A stretch of 64,000 nucleotides of DNA from Sphaerisporangium krabiense (GCF_014200435.1 NZ_JACHBR010000001.1:1674001-1738000); one strand, 5' to 3'. Positions 42,259 to 51,990 are shown, counted from the stretch's first letter. Notes: a model not told the origin generated them from the letters alone. Program-made: numbers and translations.

Positions 42259-45200
42259 TCACCTGCCGTCGGCCGGCACCTCCAGCGTGCCGAGGCGGCG
42301 CGCGGGGTCGGACGCCATCTGGTCCAGCACCGCGCGGAACCCGCCGGCGACCCTCTCGGCCGTGCCGTGGTCGAGAAGACGCCGCTGGTACTGCAGGATC
42401 ACCCGGCCGGCCTCGACCACCAGGGTCAGCGGGTAGCCGTTGCCGCCGATCGAGTCCACCCCGGTCACCTCGACTCCTCCCGCGCCCGCCTCCGCGTCGT
42501 CCTCGCGGTTCCACAGGTAGGACTGGAACGCCACGAGGGTGTCGAAGAGCGCGTCGAACCCCGCCGCCCGCTGGATCTCGCCCAGGCTGTGGTGGTGATG
42601 GTCCAGCAGCGCGATCTGCCTGCCCTGCAAGCCCGTCAGCAGCTCGGCCACCGTCGTGCCCGGCGCGCACCGCACGCGTACCGGGATGGTGTTGATGAAC
42701 AGGCCCACCATCGCGTCCACCCCGGGCAGCGTCCCCGGCCTGCCGGAGACGACGGCGCCGAACACGACGTCCTCCCGCCCCGTCAGCGCCGAGACCAGCA
42801 CGGCCCACGCCCCCTGCACCAGCGTGTTCAGCGTCACGCCCAGCTCGGCGCTCCGCCGGCCGTACGCCTGGACGTCCGCCGCGGACACCGGGAGCACGAC
42901 CTCGCCGATGCCGCCTCCGCCGGCCGTGGCGTGCCGGGCGGTGAGCGACGGCAGCACGGTGGTGGGGCCGTCCAGCCCGGCGAGCTCCTCGGCCCACGCC
43001 TTGGCGCTCGCCGCACGGTCCTGACGGGACAGCCAGGCCAGGAAGTCGCGGTACGGCCGGGCGGGCGCCAGCGCGGCGGCGTCGCCGTCCGCCGCGTACA
43101 GCTTGACGAGGTCCCGCCCCAGCACGTGCTCCGACCAGCCGTCGACCAGCACATGGTGGACGGTGAGCACGAGCGCCGCGCGCCCCGGGCCCAGCCGGAC
43201 CAGGGTCATGCGGAGCAGCGGCGCCGTGCCGGGCGCGAACCTGGCCGCCTCGTCCTCGGCGAGGAACCGCCGGAACGCCTCGTCCCGCGCCGCCTCGGCG
43301 AGGTCACCCAGATCCAGTTGCTTCCAGGGCAGTTCGACGCCGTCCACCACGATCTGCACGGTGTCGCCGAGCTCGTCCTCGACGAACGCGACCCGCAGGT
43401 TCGGGTGACGCTTCAGGAGTGCCTGAGCCGCGGCCCGCATCCGCGCCGCGTCCACCTCGCCGGACAGGTGGTAGACCGTCTGCAGGTGGTAGGCGTCGTG
43501 ACCGCTGTCGTTCAGCATCGACTCGAACAGCATGCCGGCCTGCAACGGCGTAACCGGCCACACATCCGAAATATGCGGATAGTCCTGCCCCCAGTAGTCC
43601 ATGTCCTCCTGGCTGACATCGACCAACGGCCCGGACCCGTCCGCGAGCCCGTCACCGCCCAGGTCGCCGTCATCCCCACGCGAGTTCCCGGCCGCCGTGT
43701 CGTTGAGGGGCACGCTCCCCACGGTCGCCTCTCCGGCGACCACGGCCGCGTCCCCGATGGCCCCGGGCTCCGTGTCCGTGACGCTCGCGGCCAGGTCGGC
43801 CAGGGTGCGCGACTGGAGTACCTGCTTGGCGGTGATGTGCAGGCCGGAGGCGCGGGCGCGGCCGGTGAGCTGGATCGCGCGGATGCTGTCGCCGCCGAGC
43901 GCGATGAACTCGTCGTCCAGCCCGACCCGCTCCACCTCCAGCACCTGCGCCAGTACCCGCGCCAAGGTCTTCTCCACCGCCGAGCGCGGCGCGCGATACC
44001 CCGCGTCCTTCCCGCCGAGCTGCGGGTCGGGTAACCCGCCGCGGTCCAGCTTGCCGTTGGGCGTCAACGGCAGACGTTCCATCACCACGAAAGCGGCGGG
44101 GACCATGAACGCCGGCAACCGGGTGGCCGCGTACGCCCGCAGGGTCTCGACGTCCACCTCGGTGCCGGGATCAGGGGCGGCGGTGGTCGCGGTGGCGGGG
44201 ACGATGTAGGCCGCCAGGCGGCCCTGGCGGGCCATCACTGCGACCTGAGCCACCAACGGGTGGGCGCGCAGCACCGCCTCGATCTCGCCCAGCTCCACCC
44301 GGAGCCCGTTGATCTTGACCTGGAAATCCGCCCGCCCCAGTAACTCGACCAGCCCATCGGCCCCGAACCGCGCCACATCCCCGGTCCGGTACAGCCGCTC
44401 CCCCGCCACCGGCCCACACGACCAGTCGTCGACGAAACGCTCGGCGGTCTGCTCCGGCCGGCCCAGATACCCCCGCGCCAACCCCACCCCCGCCAGATAC
44501 AGCTCCCCGGCCACACCTGGGGGCACCGGCTGCAGCAACCCGTCCAGGATGTACACCCGCTGATTGGCCATCGGCCGCCCGTAGGGAATGCTCCGCCAGC
44601 CCGGATCCACCCGATCCACCTCGAAGATCGTCGAATGGATCGACGCCTCGGTCGCCCCGCCCATCACCACGAACCGCACCTGCGCCGCCCAGGCCCGCAC
44701 CCGGTCCGGTAACGACACCGGCACCCAATCCCCACCCAGCAACGCCAACCGCAACCCCACCCCGGAGCGCGGACCCGCCTGTTCGACGTGGTCGGCCAGC
44801 AGGCCGAGCAGCGCCGGGGCCGAGTTCCAGATGGTGATGTGCTCCCGGGTCACGAGATCGGCCCAGTGGGCGGGGTCCTTGGCGTGGGCGGCCCGCGGGA
44901 TGACCACCCGGCCGCCCGCGATGGTCAGCCCCAGGAACTCGTACACCGACATGTCGAAACTCGGCGAGGACAACGCCAGCACCGCGTCCCACGGCCCCAC
45001 CTGGAACCGCGTGTTCAGATCGGCCAGGTTGTTCATCACCCCCCGATGCCGCAACGCGATCGGCTTGGGCTCCCCCGTCGACCCGGAAGTATGGATGATG
45101 TAACACAAGTCCTCAGGACCAGAGGTGGGCCCCAGGTCGTCATCCGGCTGAGCGGCCAGTAACGCCGCGTCCCGATCCAGCAGCAACAACCGCCCGCCAT

Positions 45201-46380
45201 CACCACCGGCACCCGCACGAGTCGGACGACCGGCGCCGTCCACGACGCCCGTACCCGCCGCTTCGGCGGTCGCACCGGCACCGGTGTCAGAGTCGTCGCC
45301 GGTGTCAGGCAGGTTGGCGGTCAGGCCTTCGCGGCTGATCATCACCGCACACGCGGTGCCGTTCACCATCGTGGCGATGCGCTGGGCAGGATAGTCCGGG
45401 TCCAACGGGACATACGCCCCGCCGGCCTTCAGCACCCCCAGAACCGCGACCAGCAGGTCCACCGAACGATCCAGGCACACCCCCACCCGCACATCCGGCC
45501 CCACACCACGCTCACGCAGATAACGGGCCAGACGGTTGGCCGCGGCGTTCACCTGCCGATAGCTGTGCCTGTCCTGGCCCTGCACCACCGCGACCGCATC
45601 AGGCGCACGCCGCACCTGCGCCTCGAACCCCTCGTGCAGACACACCTCAGACGGCAGGTCACAGGCGGTGGCATTCCATGCGACCAGCATCCGCTCCAGC
45701 TCGGCGTCGCCCAGCAACCGCAGCCGCGCCACCGCACGTTCCGGAGAACGCCACGCGTCCTCCACCAAGGTCGCCACATGCCCCAGCAGCCGCGCCGCCG
45801 TCCCGGCATCGAACAACCCCGGGTCGTACCAGAGCTCCACCGCCACGCCCCCGCGCGCACCGGAACCCGTACGAACCACCAGTTCCAGCTCATGCCCCGG
45901 CCCCGAGGCCACCGCCCCATCCCGCCCGGCGAACCGGATGGCCACCGGCCACCCCCCGGACCCGTCATCACCCTCGGCCGAGACGATGACCCGGCCACCA
46001 CGCATCAGCTCACGCAGCGACGGCTCACCGGTCAACACGAACCCCACCCGCGCAGCCGACCCCGCGACCGCCGGATCGACACGCTCCACCGCTCCAGCGG
46101 AATCGGGAACAGTACGCCCCTCCTCCCCCGCACCCTCGGCGTCATCCCGGCGATGCAGAGCGACGTGATCCTGACCGGTATAGCGGGACAGCACGGCCGC
46201 GAAACCGGCCGTCAGCGCATCACGCCAGGACGCCCCTAAGAGCGAAATGTCCACACCGAGTTCGCCGCGCACCACGTCCGAACATCGGGGCGTCACGCCA
46301 GGACGGCGAGAGCGGTCGGTGGGCAAGAGCACCAGAGGCCAGGAGAACGGGGTGGTGTCCTGGCGGGTGTCGGTGGTCAC
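42259..46380 (-). CDS. Non-ribosomal peptide synthetase, (partial C)-A-T-C
   Basis: 1373 residues. Residues about 1-230 look like only the second lobe of a condensation domain (ALTAGFAAVLSRYTGQDHVA), with no HHxxxDG. Adenylation domain about 235-770: YIIHTSGSTGEPKP, SFDMSVYEF, MGGATEASIHST, GRADFQVKINGLRVELGEIE, NGKLDR. Carrier domain: ALGGDSIRAIQL near 830 with the phosphopantetheine Ser. Complete C domain about 930-1370 with HHVLVDGWS. No thioesterase, reductase or epimerase follows. By eye the specificity residues read D-M-Y-N-A-L-M-I-H-K, nearest to cysteine-type codes (D-L-Y-N...). It overlaps the upstream SHMT-like gene by 4 nt. Confidence 0.9.
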   Translation of the reverse strand: MTTDTRQDTTPFSWPLVLLPTDRSRRPGVTPRCSDVVRGELGVDISLLGASWRDALTAGFAAVLSRYTGQDHVALHRRDDAEGAGEEGRTVPDSAGAVERVDPAVAGSAARVGFVLTGEPSLRELMRGGRVIVSAEGDDGSGGWPVAIRFAGRDGAVASGPGHELELVVRTGSGARGGVAVELWYDPGLFDAGTAARLLGHVATLVEDAWRSPERAVARLRLLGDAELERMLVAWNATACDLPSEVCLHEGFEAQVRRAPDAVAVVQGQDRHSYRQVNAAANRLARYLRERGVGPDVRVGVCLDRSVDLLVAVLGVLKAGGAYVPLDPDYPAQRIATMVNGTACAVMISREGLTANLPDTGDDSDTGAGATAEAAGTGVVDGAGRPTRAGAGGDGGRLLLLDRDAALLAAQPDDDLGPTSGPEDLCYIIHTSGSTGEPKPIALRHRGVMNNLADLNTRFQVGPWDAVLALSSPSFDMSVYEFLGLTIAGGRVVIPRAAHAKDPAHWADLVTREHITIWNSAPALLGLLADHVEQAGPRSGVGLRLALLGGDWVPVSLPDRVRAWAAQVRFVVMGGATEASIHSTIFEVDRVDPGWRSIPYGRPMANQRVYILDGLLQPVPPGVAGELYLAGVGLARGYLGRPEQTAERFVDDWSCGPVAGERLYRTGDVARFGADGLVELLGRADFQVKINGLRVELGEIEAVLRAHPLVAQVAVMARQGRLAAYIVPATATTAAPDPGTEVDVETLRAYAATRLPAFMVPAAFVVMERLPLTPNGKLDRGGLPDPQLGGKDAGYRAPRSAVEKTLARVLAQVLEVERVGLDDEFIALGGDSIRAIQLTGRARASGLHITAKQVLQSRTLADLAASVTDTEPGAIGDAAVVAGEATVGSVPLNDTAAGNSRGDDGDLGGDGLADGSGPLVDVSQEDMDYWGQDYPHISDVWPVTPLQAGMLFESMLNDSGHDAYHLQTVYHLSGEVDAARMRAAAQALLKRHPNLRVAFVEDELGDTVQIVVDGVELPWKQLDLGDLAEAARDEAFRRFLAEDEAARFAPGTAPLLRMTLVRLGPGRAALVLTVHHVLVDGWSEHVLGRDLVKLYAADGDAAALAPARPYRDFLAWLSRQDRAASAKAWAEELAGLDGPTTVLPSLTARHATAGGGGIGEVVLPVSAADVQAYGRRSAELGVTLNTLVQGAWAVLVSALTGREDVVFGAVVSGRPGTLPGVDAMVGLFINTIPVRVRCAPGTTVAELLTGLQGRQIALLDHHHHSLGEIQRAAGFDALFDTLVAFQSYLWNREDDAEAGAGGVEVTGVDSIGGNGYPLTLVVEAGRVILQYQRRLLDHGTAERVAGGFRAVLDQMASDPARRLGTLEVPADGR

Positions 46381-47840
46381 TGGCCGGCTCCTCGTCCGTG
46401 ACGGTCATCGCTTCCATCGAACGGCAGCGGATGCCGTACACACAATCTCCGCACGTCCGCGCGCACCGCGGCCGCCACCGCCGGATCGGTCCTGAACTCG
46501 GTGTCGGACGACGCGGTGGTGGCCGTGAGCACCGTGTGCACGAGGCGCGCGCATTCGCGCATCTCCCGCGGGCCCATGCCCCGCTGGGCCAGGATGTTGG
46601 TCCCGAGCCGCAGCCCGCTGGTCACCAGCGGCGGCCGGACGTCCCCGGGGACGCGGTTGCGGTTGGCGAGGATGCCGCATTCCTCCAGAGCGCGCTCGGC
46701 GACGACCCCGGTCAGCCCGCGCGGGGTGAGGTCGATCACGACCATGTGGTTGTCCGTGCCACCGGTCAGGACGTCGTACCCGAGCCCGGACAGCTCCTCG
46801 GCGAGCGTCCGCGCGTCCTCCACGATCAGCCGTGCCACCCGTCGGAACCCCGGGCCGGACGCGATCGCGAACGCGCGGGCCATCGCCGCGACCGTCGCGG
46901 GGCTCGGCGTCCCCTGCGACTGCGGGAAGACGGCCCGCTGCAACAGCCGGGCCAGCGGCGTGCGCCCGTCCGGCCCCGGGCACTCGTGCTCGCGCCCGCT
47001 GAGGATGAGCCCGCCCCGCGGCCCGGCGAGCTGCTTGTACGTGCTGGTCGTCGTGACGTGGGCGACGTCGATCGGGCTCGGGTGCTCTCCGGCGACCACC
47101 AGGCCGGCGAGATGCGAGATGTCCGCCAGCAGGTACGCCCCCACCGAGTCGGCGATCCCACGGAACCGCTCGAAGTCGATCACACGCGGATAGGCGCTGG
47201 CCCCGGCGATCATCACCTGAGGCCGATGCTCCGCGGCCAGTTCCGCCGCCTGGCCGTAGTCGATGAACCCGGAGCGATCCAGCCCATAGTGCACGGCACG
47301 GTAATGACGCCCGGTCACCGACGCCCGGGACCCATGGGTCAGATGCCCGCCGGAGTCCAGGTCGAGAGCCAGCAGCGTCCCTCCGGGCGGCAGCAGCGCC
47401 GCCAGCACCGCCAGGTTCGCCGACGAGCACGAATGCGGCTGCACGTTGGCGTACCGGGCGCCGAACAGCTCCTTGGCCCGCTCGACCGCCAGCGTCTCCA
47501 CCTGGTCGAACTGTGCGGACCCGGGGTGGTACCGGGCGCCCGGATACCCCTCCACCGTCAGGTTGGACAGCACCGCCCCACCGGCCGCCAGCACCGACAG
47601 GTCCGCGACGCTGGCCGATGCGATCATCGCCAGCGTCATGGCCTGCTGGCCCGCCTCGGCGTCCAGCAGCCCGGCCAGTTCGGGGTCGTCGCGGCGCAGG
47701 GACTCCATGCCGATGCGCAGCAGCTCCGCCTGCTCGCTCACCGTCCCGATCAGGACGGCCGGCTCATCCTCCGCGGAACCGGCGTCCATGCGTGCGGTCT
47801 CCACCGCCGCGGTGTTCATCCGACCGGCCATCTCCGGCAC
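46377..47840 (-). CDS. SHMT-like PLP enzyme in NRPS operon
   Basis: 487-residue fold-type I PLP enzyme of the serine hydroxymethyltransferase family, with a 35-40-residue N-terminal extension. PLP Lys269 is in TTTSTYKQLAGPRGG; ADISHLAGLVVAGEHPSP and VTSGLRLGT are conserved. Residues catalytic in E. coli SHMT differ: Tyr55 is Thr95 (SNLTVEGYPG), Tyr65 is His105 (ARYHPG), and the His before the Lys is Tyr268; Glu57 is kept (Glu97). A specialised beta-hydroxy-amino-acid or transaldolase activity feeding the NRPS is inferred. GTG 47840, ATG 47831 and ATG 47819 are possible starts. ATGA overlap with the NRPS. Confidence 0.87.
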   Translation of the reverse strand: MPEMAGRMNTAAVETARMDAGSAEDEPAVLIGTVSEQAELLRIGMESLRRDDPELAGLLDAEAGQQAMTLAMIASASVADLSVLAAGGAVLSNLTVEGYPGARYHPGSAQFDQVETLAVERAKELFGARYANVQPHSCSSANLAVLAALLPPGGTLLALDLDSGGHLTHGSRASVTGRHYRAVHYGLDRSGFIDYGQAAELAAEHRPQVMIAGASAYPRVIDFERFRGIADSVGAYLLADISHLAGLVVAGEHPSPIDVAHVTTTSTYKQLAGPRGGLILSGREHECPGPDGRTPLARLLQRAVFPQSQGTPSPATVAAMARAFAIASGPGFRRVARLIVEDARTLAEELSGLGYDVLTGGTDNHMVVIDLTPRGLTGVVAERALEECGILANRNRVPGDVRPPLVTSGLRLGTNILAQRGMGPREMRECARLVHTVLTATTASSDTEFRTDPAVAAAVRADVRRLCVRHPLPFDGSDDRHGRGAGQ

Positions 47841-48586
47841 CCCATCTCACACATTGAGAACGACATGGAAAGGCGAATAACATTCGGCCCGCCACCGCAG
47901 GAGAAGCTTACGTCGGGACCATTGGATCGCACGAGCCCGCCGCCGGAAAGTTCCCCGGAAATCCGCCCCCGCTTTCAGCAACGAGAACGCCCGGCATCCT
48001 CCCAGCTCAGCCCGGGTCCCCCAGCACAACAAAGACCACGAAACCGACGAATGTACAAATAACTTGCAGCCGGGAAGTCCCCCCTCGAATACAACGATGA
48101 GCCCGAGCCCCCATTATGCGCAATACCACGTAACCGAAATCGGGCCCCGTGTGCCGCCACCGCCGGGCACCGGGCGTCCGGCCGGCCGGAGGGCGCCGCG
48201 GCGGCGTACGGCCGTGACCGACGCGTTCCCCGCGTCACCGCGGATCATGGCGCCCGGGTCCGGCCGGTGTCCGTGGCCGCCTGGTCGCCACCCGTGCGCG
48301 CGCACACCGACCGGCTACCACCGACCTGACCACGAGGCCGAGCAGTCGACGCCACGTGCGGGCGTCACCGAAGAACCCCGGACGTGACAAGCATGTCGCC
48401 ACGCCTTCCTAAAGCACTGAACGCCACGCGAAACTGGTGCAATATTCATACTCTCCTCATTATCGACACACCGGCAAAGGTCCAATCGGACACGTACTCC
48501 GGCGAACTCCATAGCGCCGAACGAGTCATTAGCCGGTATGTGAGAGTTCCTGGAACAGAGCAGGACGGCGGAGTACGGTGGCTGTC
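47841..48586. other. Long non-coding region between SHMT-like and SOD genes
   Basis: About 745 bp with lower GC than its surroundings in two parts (47850-48070 and 48410-48560). No frame in it has a family likeness or a ribosome site. It must contain the promoter of the SHMT-NRPS operon and that of the SOD gene. I see no convincing dyad, RNA or repeat. Confidence 0.5.
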
Positions 48587-49183
48587 ATGCCTGGAAAAGT
48601 GCATCTTGCTTTAGTGGCCGCGTTGACCGTGGGCGCGGCGGGTCTCGCTTTCGCCGGAACGGCCCAGGCGATGCTGGGTCAACCGGCGGCCGAGGCCATC
48701 ATCAGGAATGTCGACGGTGCGAGCGTCGGCTCACTCCGCATCGAACACCGGGATTCCGGCACGCCCAGGATCACGGTAGCCGTCCGGGGCCTTCCCGCCG
48801 GATATCACGGCTTCCACATTCACACGACGGGCATCTGCGATCCCCGCTCGACCGACCCGAACACCGGCAGCCCGTTCTTCAGCGCGGGCGGCCACTTCAA
48901 CCTCGGCACCGGCTCACACCCTGACCATTCCGGCGACCTGCCGCCTCTCCTGGTGGGCGCGGACGGCACCGGCAGCGCGTCCTTCCTCACCGACCGGTTC
49001 CGTGCCAAGCAGCTCCTCGACCCCGACGGCAGCGCCGTCATCATCCACGCCCGCCCCGACAACCAGGCCAACATCCCCGACCGCTACCGCGGCGCGGACG
49101 ACAAGCCCGGCCCCGACGCCGACAGCCTGAAGACCGGCGACGCCGGCGCCCGTCTCGCCTGCGGCGTGATCAAGAACCGCTGA
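48587..49183 (+). CDS. Exported Cu/Zn superoxide dismutase-like protein
   Basis: 198-residue protein with a signal peptide (ALVAALTVGAAGLAFAGTAQ, cut near residue 28). SOD metal ligands: His pair in GFHIHTTG, His in GGHFNLGTGSHPDHSGDLPP, Asp in the same stretch, and His in AVIIHARPDN; two Cys (GICD, LACGVI) suit the conserved disulphide. A nearby GTG at 48578 is an alternative start. It would dismutate superoxide outside the membrane. The DNRP-type loop near DNQANIPDRY is typical of bacterial forms. Confidence 0.88.
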   Translation: MPGKVHLALVAALTVGAAGLAFAGTAQAMLGQPAAEAIIRNVDGASVGSLRIEHRDSGTPRITVAVRGLPAGYHGFHIHTTGICDPRSTDPNTGSPFFSAGGHFNLGTGSHPDHSGDLPPLLVGADGTGSASFLTDRFRAKQLLDPDGSAVIIHARPDNQANIPDRYRGADDKPGPDADSLKTGDAGARLACGVIKNR

Positions 49184-49450
49184 CGCCATCCGTCCGGCAA
49201 CGCGTTTCGACAGGTCGTGCCGCTCGATATCCCTCCTTCAATCGCGCCGACCTTCACGGATCCGTTCGCCACGACCACCGCCGAAATCGCCTCTTCAACG
49301 CCCTGACCTGTGGAGGCATAAATCCCAGCCTGGACAGTGCACAGGGCCCGCCCAGGTATCGAAGACCTCCACAGGTCGGCGGCGAGAACGCGAATCGATG
49401 CACCCGGAAAACCTCGGATCAAAAAGAGGAAATCGGCCCACGAGAGGCGT

Positions 49451-50386
49451 TCAGCGCGGGTTCGTCCAGGCTGGCACCCAGGTTCCGGGTGCGTCGTGGC
49501 CGGGCGCCGTGGTGGCGAGGTGGGTGCGGAGGGTGGCCAGGGCGGGGTGGGGAGCGTCGCGGCGCCACAGGAGCGAGTGCGGGTAGACCGGCGTGGGGTC
49601 GGTCACCGGGATGCGGCGCAGGCCGTGGCCGGCGGGCCAGACGAGGCGGGTGTGCTCGCCCATGAAGGTGGCCAGGGCGGGGGTGTCGGCGATGGTGTCG
49701 AGGAGCGCGTCGGAGCCGAAGTTGGGGCCGGTCGCCTCGATGGTGAGGCCGAACTCGGCGACCAGGTCGTCGTAGTAGGCGGTCCACTCGGTTCCGGGGG
49801 CGAGGCCGGGCATCCAGATCCGGTGCCCGGCGAGCTGGGTCAGGGTCACCGAGCGGGCGGACGCCAGCGCGTGGGCGGGGCCGGTGAGGAGCTGGAGCGG
49901 CTCGTCGAACACCCGGGCGGCCTCGATGTCCTCGGGAAGAGGCCGGCCGGGCACGGTGACGGCGCGGAAGGACGCGTCGATCACACCGGACCGGATGGCG
50001 GCGACGGCCGTCTCGATGTCGAACAGCATCACCACGTCGAGCTCGACCTCGGGATGCGCGCGGTGGAAGCCGCGCAGCAGGCCCGACGCCGCGCTGCGTG
50101 AGGCGATCATGTCGACGCGCAGCGGACGGCTGCCGGTGCGGACGGACGCGACCGCGCGCTCGGCGACCCGCAGCAGTTCGCGGGCGTGGGGCAGGAACGC
50201 CTGCCCGTCGATGGTGAGCTCGGCGCCGCGCGGAGTGCGGGTGAACAGCCGGACGCCTAGATCACGCTCCAGCGCGGCGACGCGCTTGGAGACGGCCTGC
50301 TGGGTGACCGCCAGCTCGGCGGCGGCCACCTGGAACTGCCCCGCCTCGGCGGCGGCGACGAAGGTCCGGACGGTGTCGAGGTCCAT
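49451..50386 (-). CDS. LysR-family transcriptional regulator
   Basis: 311-residue regulator. N-terminal winged helix MDLDTVRTFVAAAEAGQF, VTQQAVSKRVAALERDLGVR (residues about 1-60); the effector-binding domain follows. It is divergent from the MFS/isochorismatase operon, with a perfect dyad 18 bp upstream of its own start. The likely target is that operon; the effector is unknown. Confidence 0.92.
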   Translation of the reverse strand: MDLDTVRTFVAAAEAGQFQVAAAELAVTQQAVSKRVAALERDLGVRLFTRTPRGAELTIDGQAFLPHARELLRVAERAVASVRTGSRPLRVDMIASRSAASGLLRGFHRAHPEVELDVVMLFDIETAVAAIRSGVIDASFRAVTVPGRPLPEDIEAARVFDEPLQLLTGPAHALASARSVTLTQLAGHRIWMPGLAPGTEWTAYYDDLVAEFGLTIEATGPNFGSDALLDTIADTPALATFMGEHTRLVWPAGHGLRRIPVTDPTPVYPHSLLWRRDAPHPALATLRTHLATTAPGHDAPGTWVPAWTNPR

Positions 50387-50403
50387 GCGGACACCCTAGA
50401 GAT

Positions 50404-50418
50404 ACAACCATCGGTTGT
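50404..50418. promoter_or_regulatory. Perfect dyad upstream of LysR gene
   Basis: ACAACCATCGGTTGT, 6-bp arms with 3-nt spacer, lies between the LysR start and the divergent MFS gene. It has the size of a LysR recognition element. Autoregulation is likely. Confidence 0.55.
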
Positions 50419-50506
50419 GCCTAGGTGGCCTCCCAGTTGTTTGATCCCCTGATAAGGCGCGCGCTTTGATGCTTCCGATCGCGGATCGGTTGTACGGGCG
50501 AGCGAC

Positions 50507-50626
50507 GGGGAGCGTCGGGCATGCGGAGCGGCGGGCATCGGTTGAGGCGGCGGCTCCGAGGGCTCTGGGGAGCATCGGGCATGCGGAGCGGGCACCGGTT
50601 GGGGCGGCGGTTCGGGTGGCTCTGGG
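50507..50626 (+). repeat. 60-bp tandem duplication of the MFS gene start
   Basis: Two copies, about 50507-50566 and 50567-50626, each hold GGGGAG, 8 nt later an ATG, and codons for MRSG(G)HRL-RRR/GRR-LWGA. Each copy thus has its own ribosome site and start (ATG 50521 and ATG 50581). The second unit is 3 bp shorter in the coding part. Confidence 0.82.
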
Positions 50627-51990
50627 GGGCGTACGCGACCAGCGCGCTCGGCACGTGGCTCGCCTTCGGCGCGTTCCCGCTGATCGCCATCCAGGTGTTG
50701 CACGCCGAGCCGGCGGAGGTCGCGGCGTTGTCCTCCGTGGGCGCGGCGGTCGGCGCGGCCGTGGCGGTGCCGCTCGGCCCGTGGGTGGAGTTCCGCCGCA
50801 AGCGGCCGGTACTGATCGGGATGGACCTGGCGCGCTTCGCCGCGCTGCTGACGATCCCCGCCGCGTTCGCGCTCGGCGCGCTCTCCTTCGTGCAACTCCT
50901 GCTGGTCTCGGTCGTCGTCGCGGCGGCCGACATCACCTTCCGCGCCGCCTCCGGCGCGTACCTGAAGACGCTGCTGCCCGCCGAGGACCTGCTCGTCGCC
51001 AACGCCCGGTTCGAGTCCACGTCCTGGACGACCACGATCATCGGACCACCACTGGGCGGCGCCGCGATCGGCCTCCTCGGCCCGGTGGTGACGGTGGCGG
51101 CCGACGCGCTCAGCTACCTGCTCTCAGCCCTGGGCATCCGCGCGATGGGCGGCCAGGAGCCACCGCCCCAGCGCCGGGAGGTCCCGCACATGCGAGCCGA
51201 GGGGAAGAAACCGTCCACCACCCGAGGCGCGGCCCGGGAGTCCTCGCGCATGCGGCCCCCCGGATGGAGCGGTTCAAGAGCGGCGCCGAACGCGCCCTCG
51301 CCCAGGCGTTGCAGGAGACGGGGGGACCTGCTCGACGGCTGGCGGTACATTCTCGCCGACGCGACGCTGCGTCCGCTGTTCTTCAACACCGCCCTGTTCA
51401 ACGGCCTGGTGATGGCCACCGACGCGCTGCTGGCCGTCCTGATGCTCGGCCGGCTCGGCTTCACGCCATGGCAGTACGGCCTCGCCTTCGCCGCGCCCGC
51501 GATCGGCGGACTGTTCGGTTCGCGACTGGCCCGGCCCCTCGTCACCCGTTTCGGACAGCACCGCGTCCTGGTCATGTCCGGAACACTGCGCGCCCTCTGG
51601 CCCGTCGGCCTGGCCTTCCTGGGCCCGGGCACCGGGGGCCTGCTGCTGGTGATGACCGTCGAACTCGGCCTCATCTTCTGCTGCGCGGTCTTCAACCCCG
51701 TCTACGCCACCTACCGCCTCGAACGCAGCGCGCCCGACCGGATCGCCCGCACGCTATCCGCGTGGGCCGTAACGACAAAGGCCACGACCGCACTCCTGAC
51801 GGCCATCTGGGGCGTCCTGGGCACCCTGCTGGGCCCCCGCACAGCCATCGCCCTGGCCGGCGCACTCCTGCTGGCGACCCCCCTCCTACTCCCCCGACGC
51901 ACACCGGCACCCCTCGCCGACCCGGACCCGGACCCGGACTCGGAGCCGGAACCGGCTCAGGGCGCCCTCATCACCCACGGAGAGAAATGA
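50521..51990 (+). CDS. MFS transporter
   Basis: 489 residues from ATG 50521, or 469 from ATG 50581; the second is more probable as it removes a duplicated N-terminal 20 residues. About 12 hydrophobic segments, such as SFVQLLLVSVVVAAADITFR and LLLVMTVELGLIFCCAVFNP. The central loop (after IRAMGGQEPPP, about 60 residues) is long, Arg/Pro-rich and low-complexity; a compensated frameshift there is possible. The family resembles enterobactin-type and drug exporters. The stop overlaps the isochorismatase-fold gene (ATGA). Confidence 0.8.
   Translation: MRSGGHRLRRRLRGLWGASGMRSGHRLGRRFGWLWGAYATSALGTWLAFGAFPLIAIQVLHAEPAEVAALSSVGAAVGAAVAVPLGPWVEFRRKRPVLIGMDLARFAALLTIPAAFALGALSFVQLLLVSVVVAAADITFRAASGAYLKTLLPAEDLLVANARFESTSWTTTIIGPPLGGAAIGLLGPVVTVAADALSYLLSALGIRAMGGQEPPPQRREVPHMRAEGKKPSTTRGAARESSRMRPPGWSGSRAAPNAPSPRRCRRRGDLLDGWRYILADATLRPLFFNTALFNGLVMATDALLAVLMLGRLGFTPWQYGLAFAAPAIGGLFGSRLARPLVTRFGQHRVLVMSGTLRALWPVGLAFLGPGTGGLLLVMTVELGLIFCCAVFNPVYATYRLERSAPDRIARTLSAWAVTTKATTALLTAIWGVLGTLLGPRTAIALAGALLLATPLLLPRRTPAPLADPDPDPDSEPEPAQGALITHGEK

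Noticed and set aside
51180..51330. Frameshift in the MFS central loop
   Set aside because: The loop is unusually Arg/Pro-rich, and another frame reads as a more typical helix (ERFKSGAERALAQALQE). Both flanking parts are in one frame, so the evidence is too thin to call a frameshift pair.
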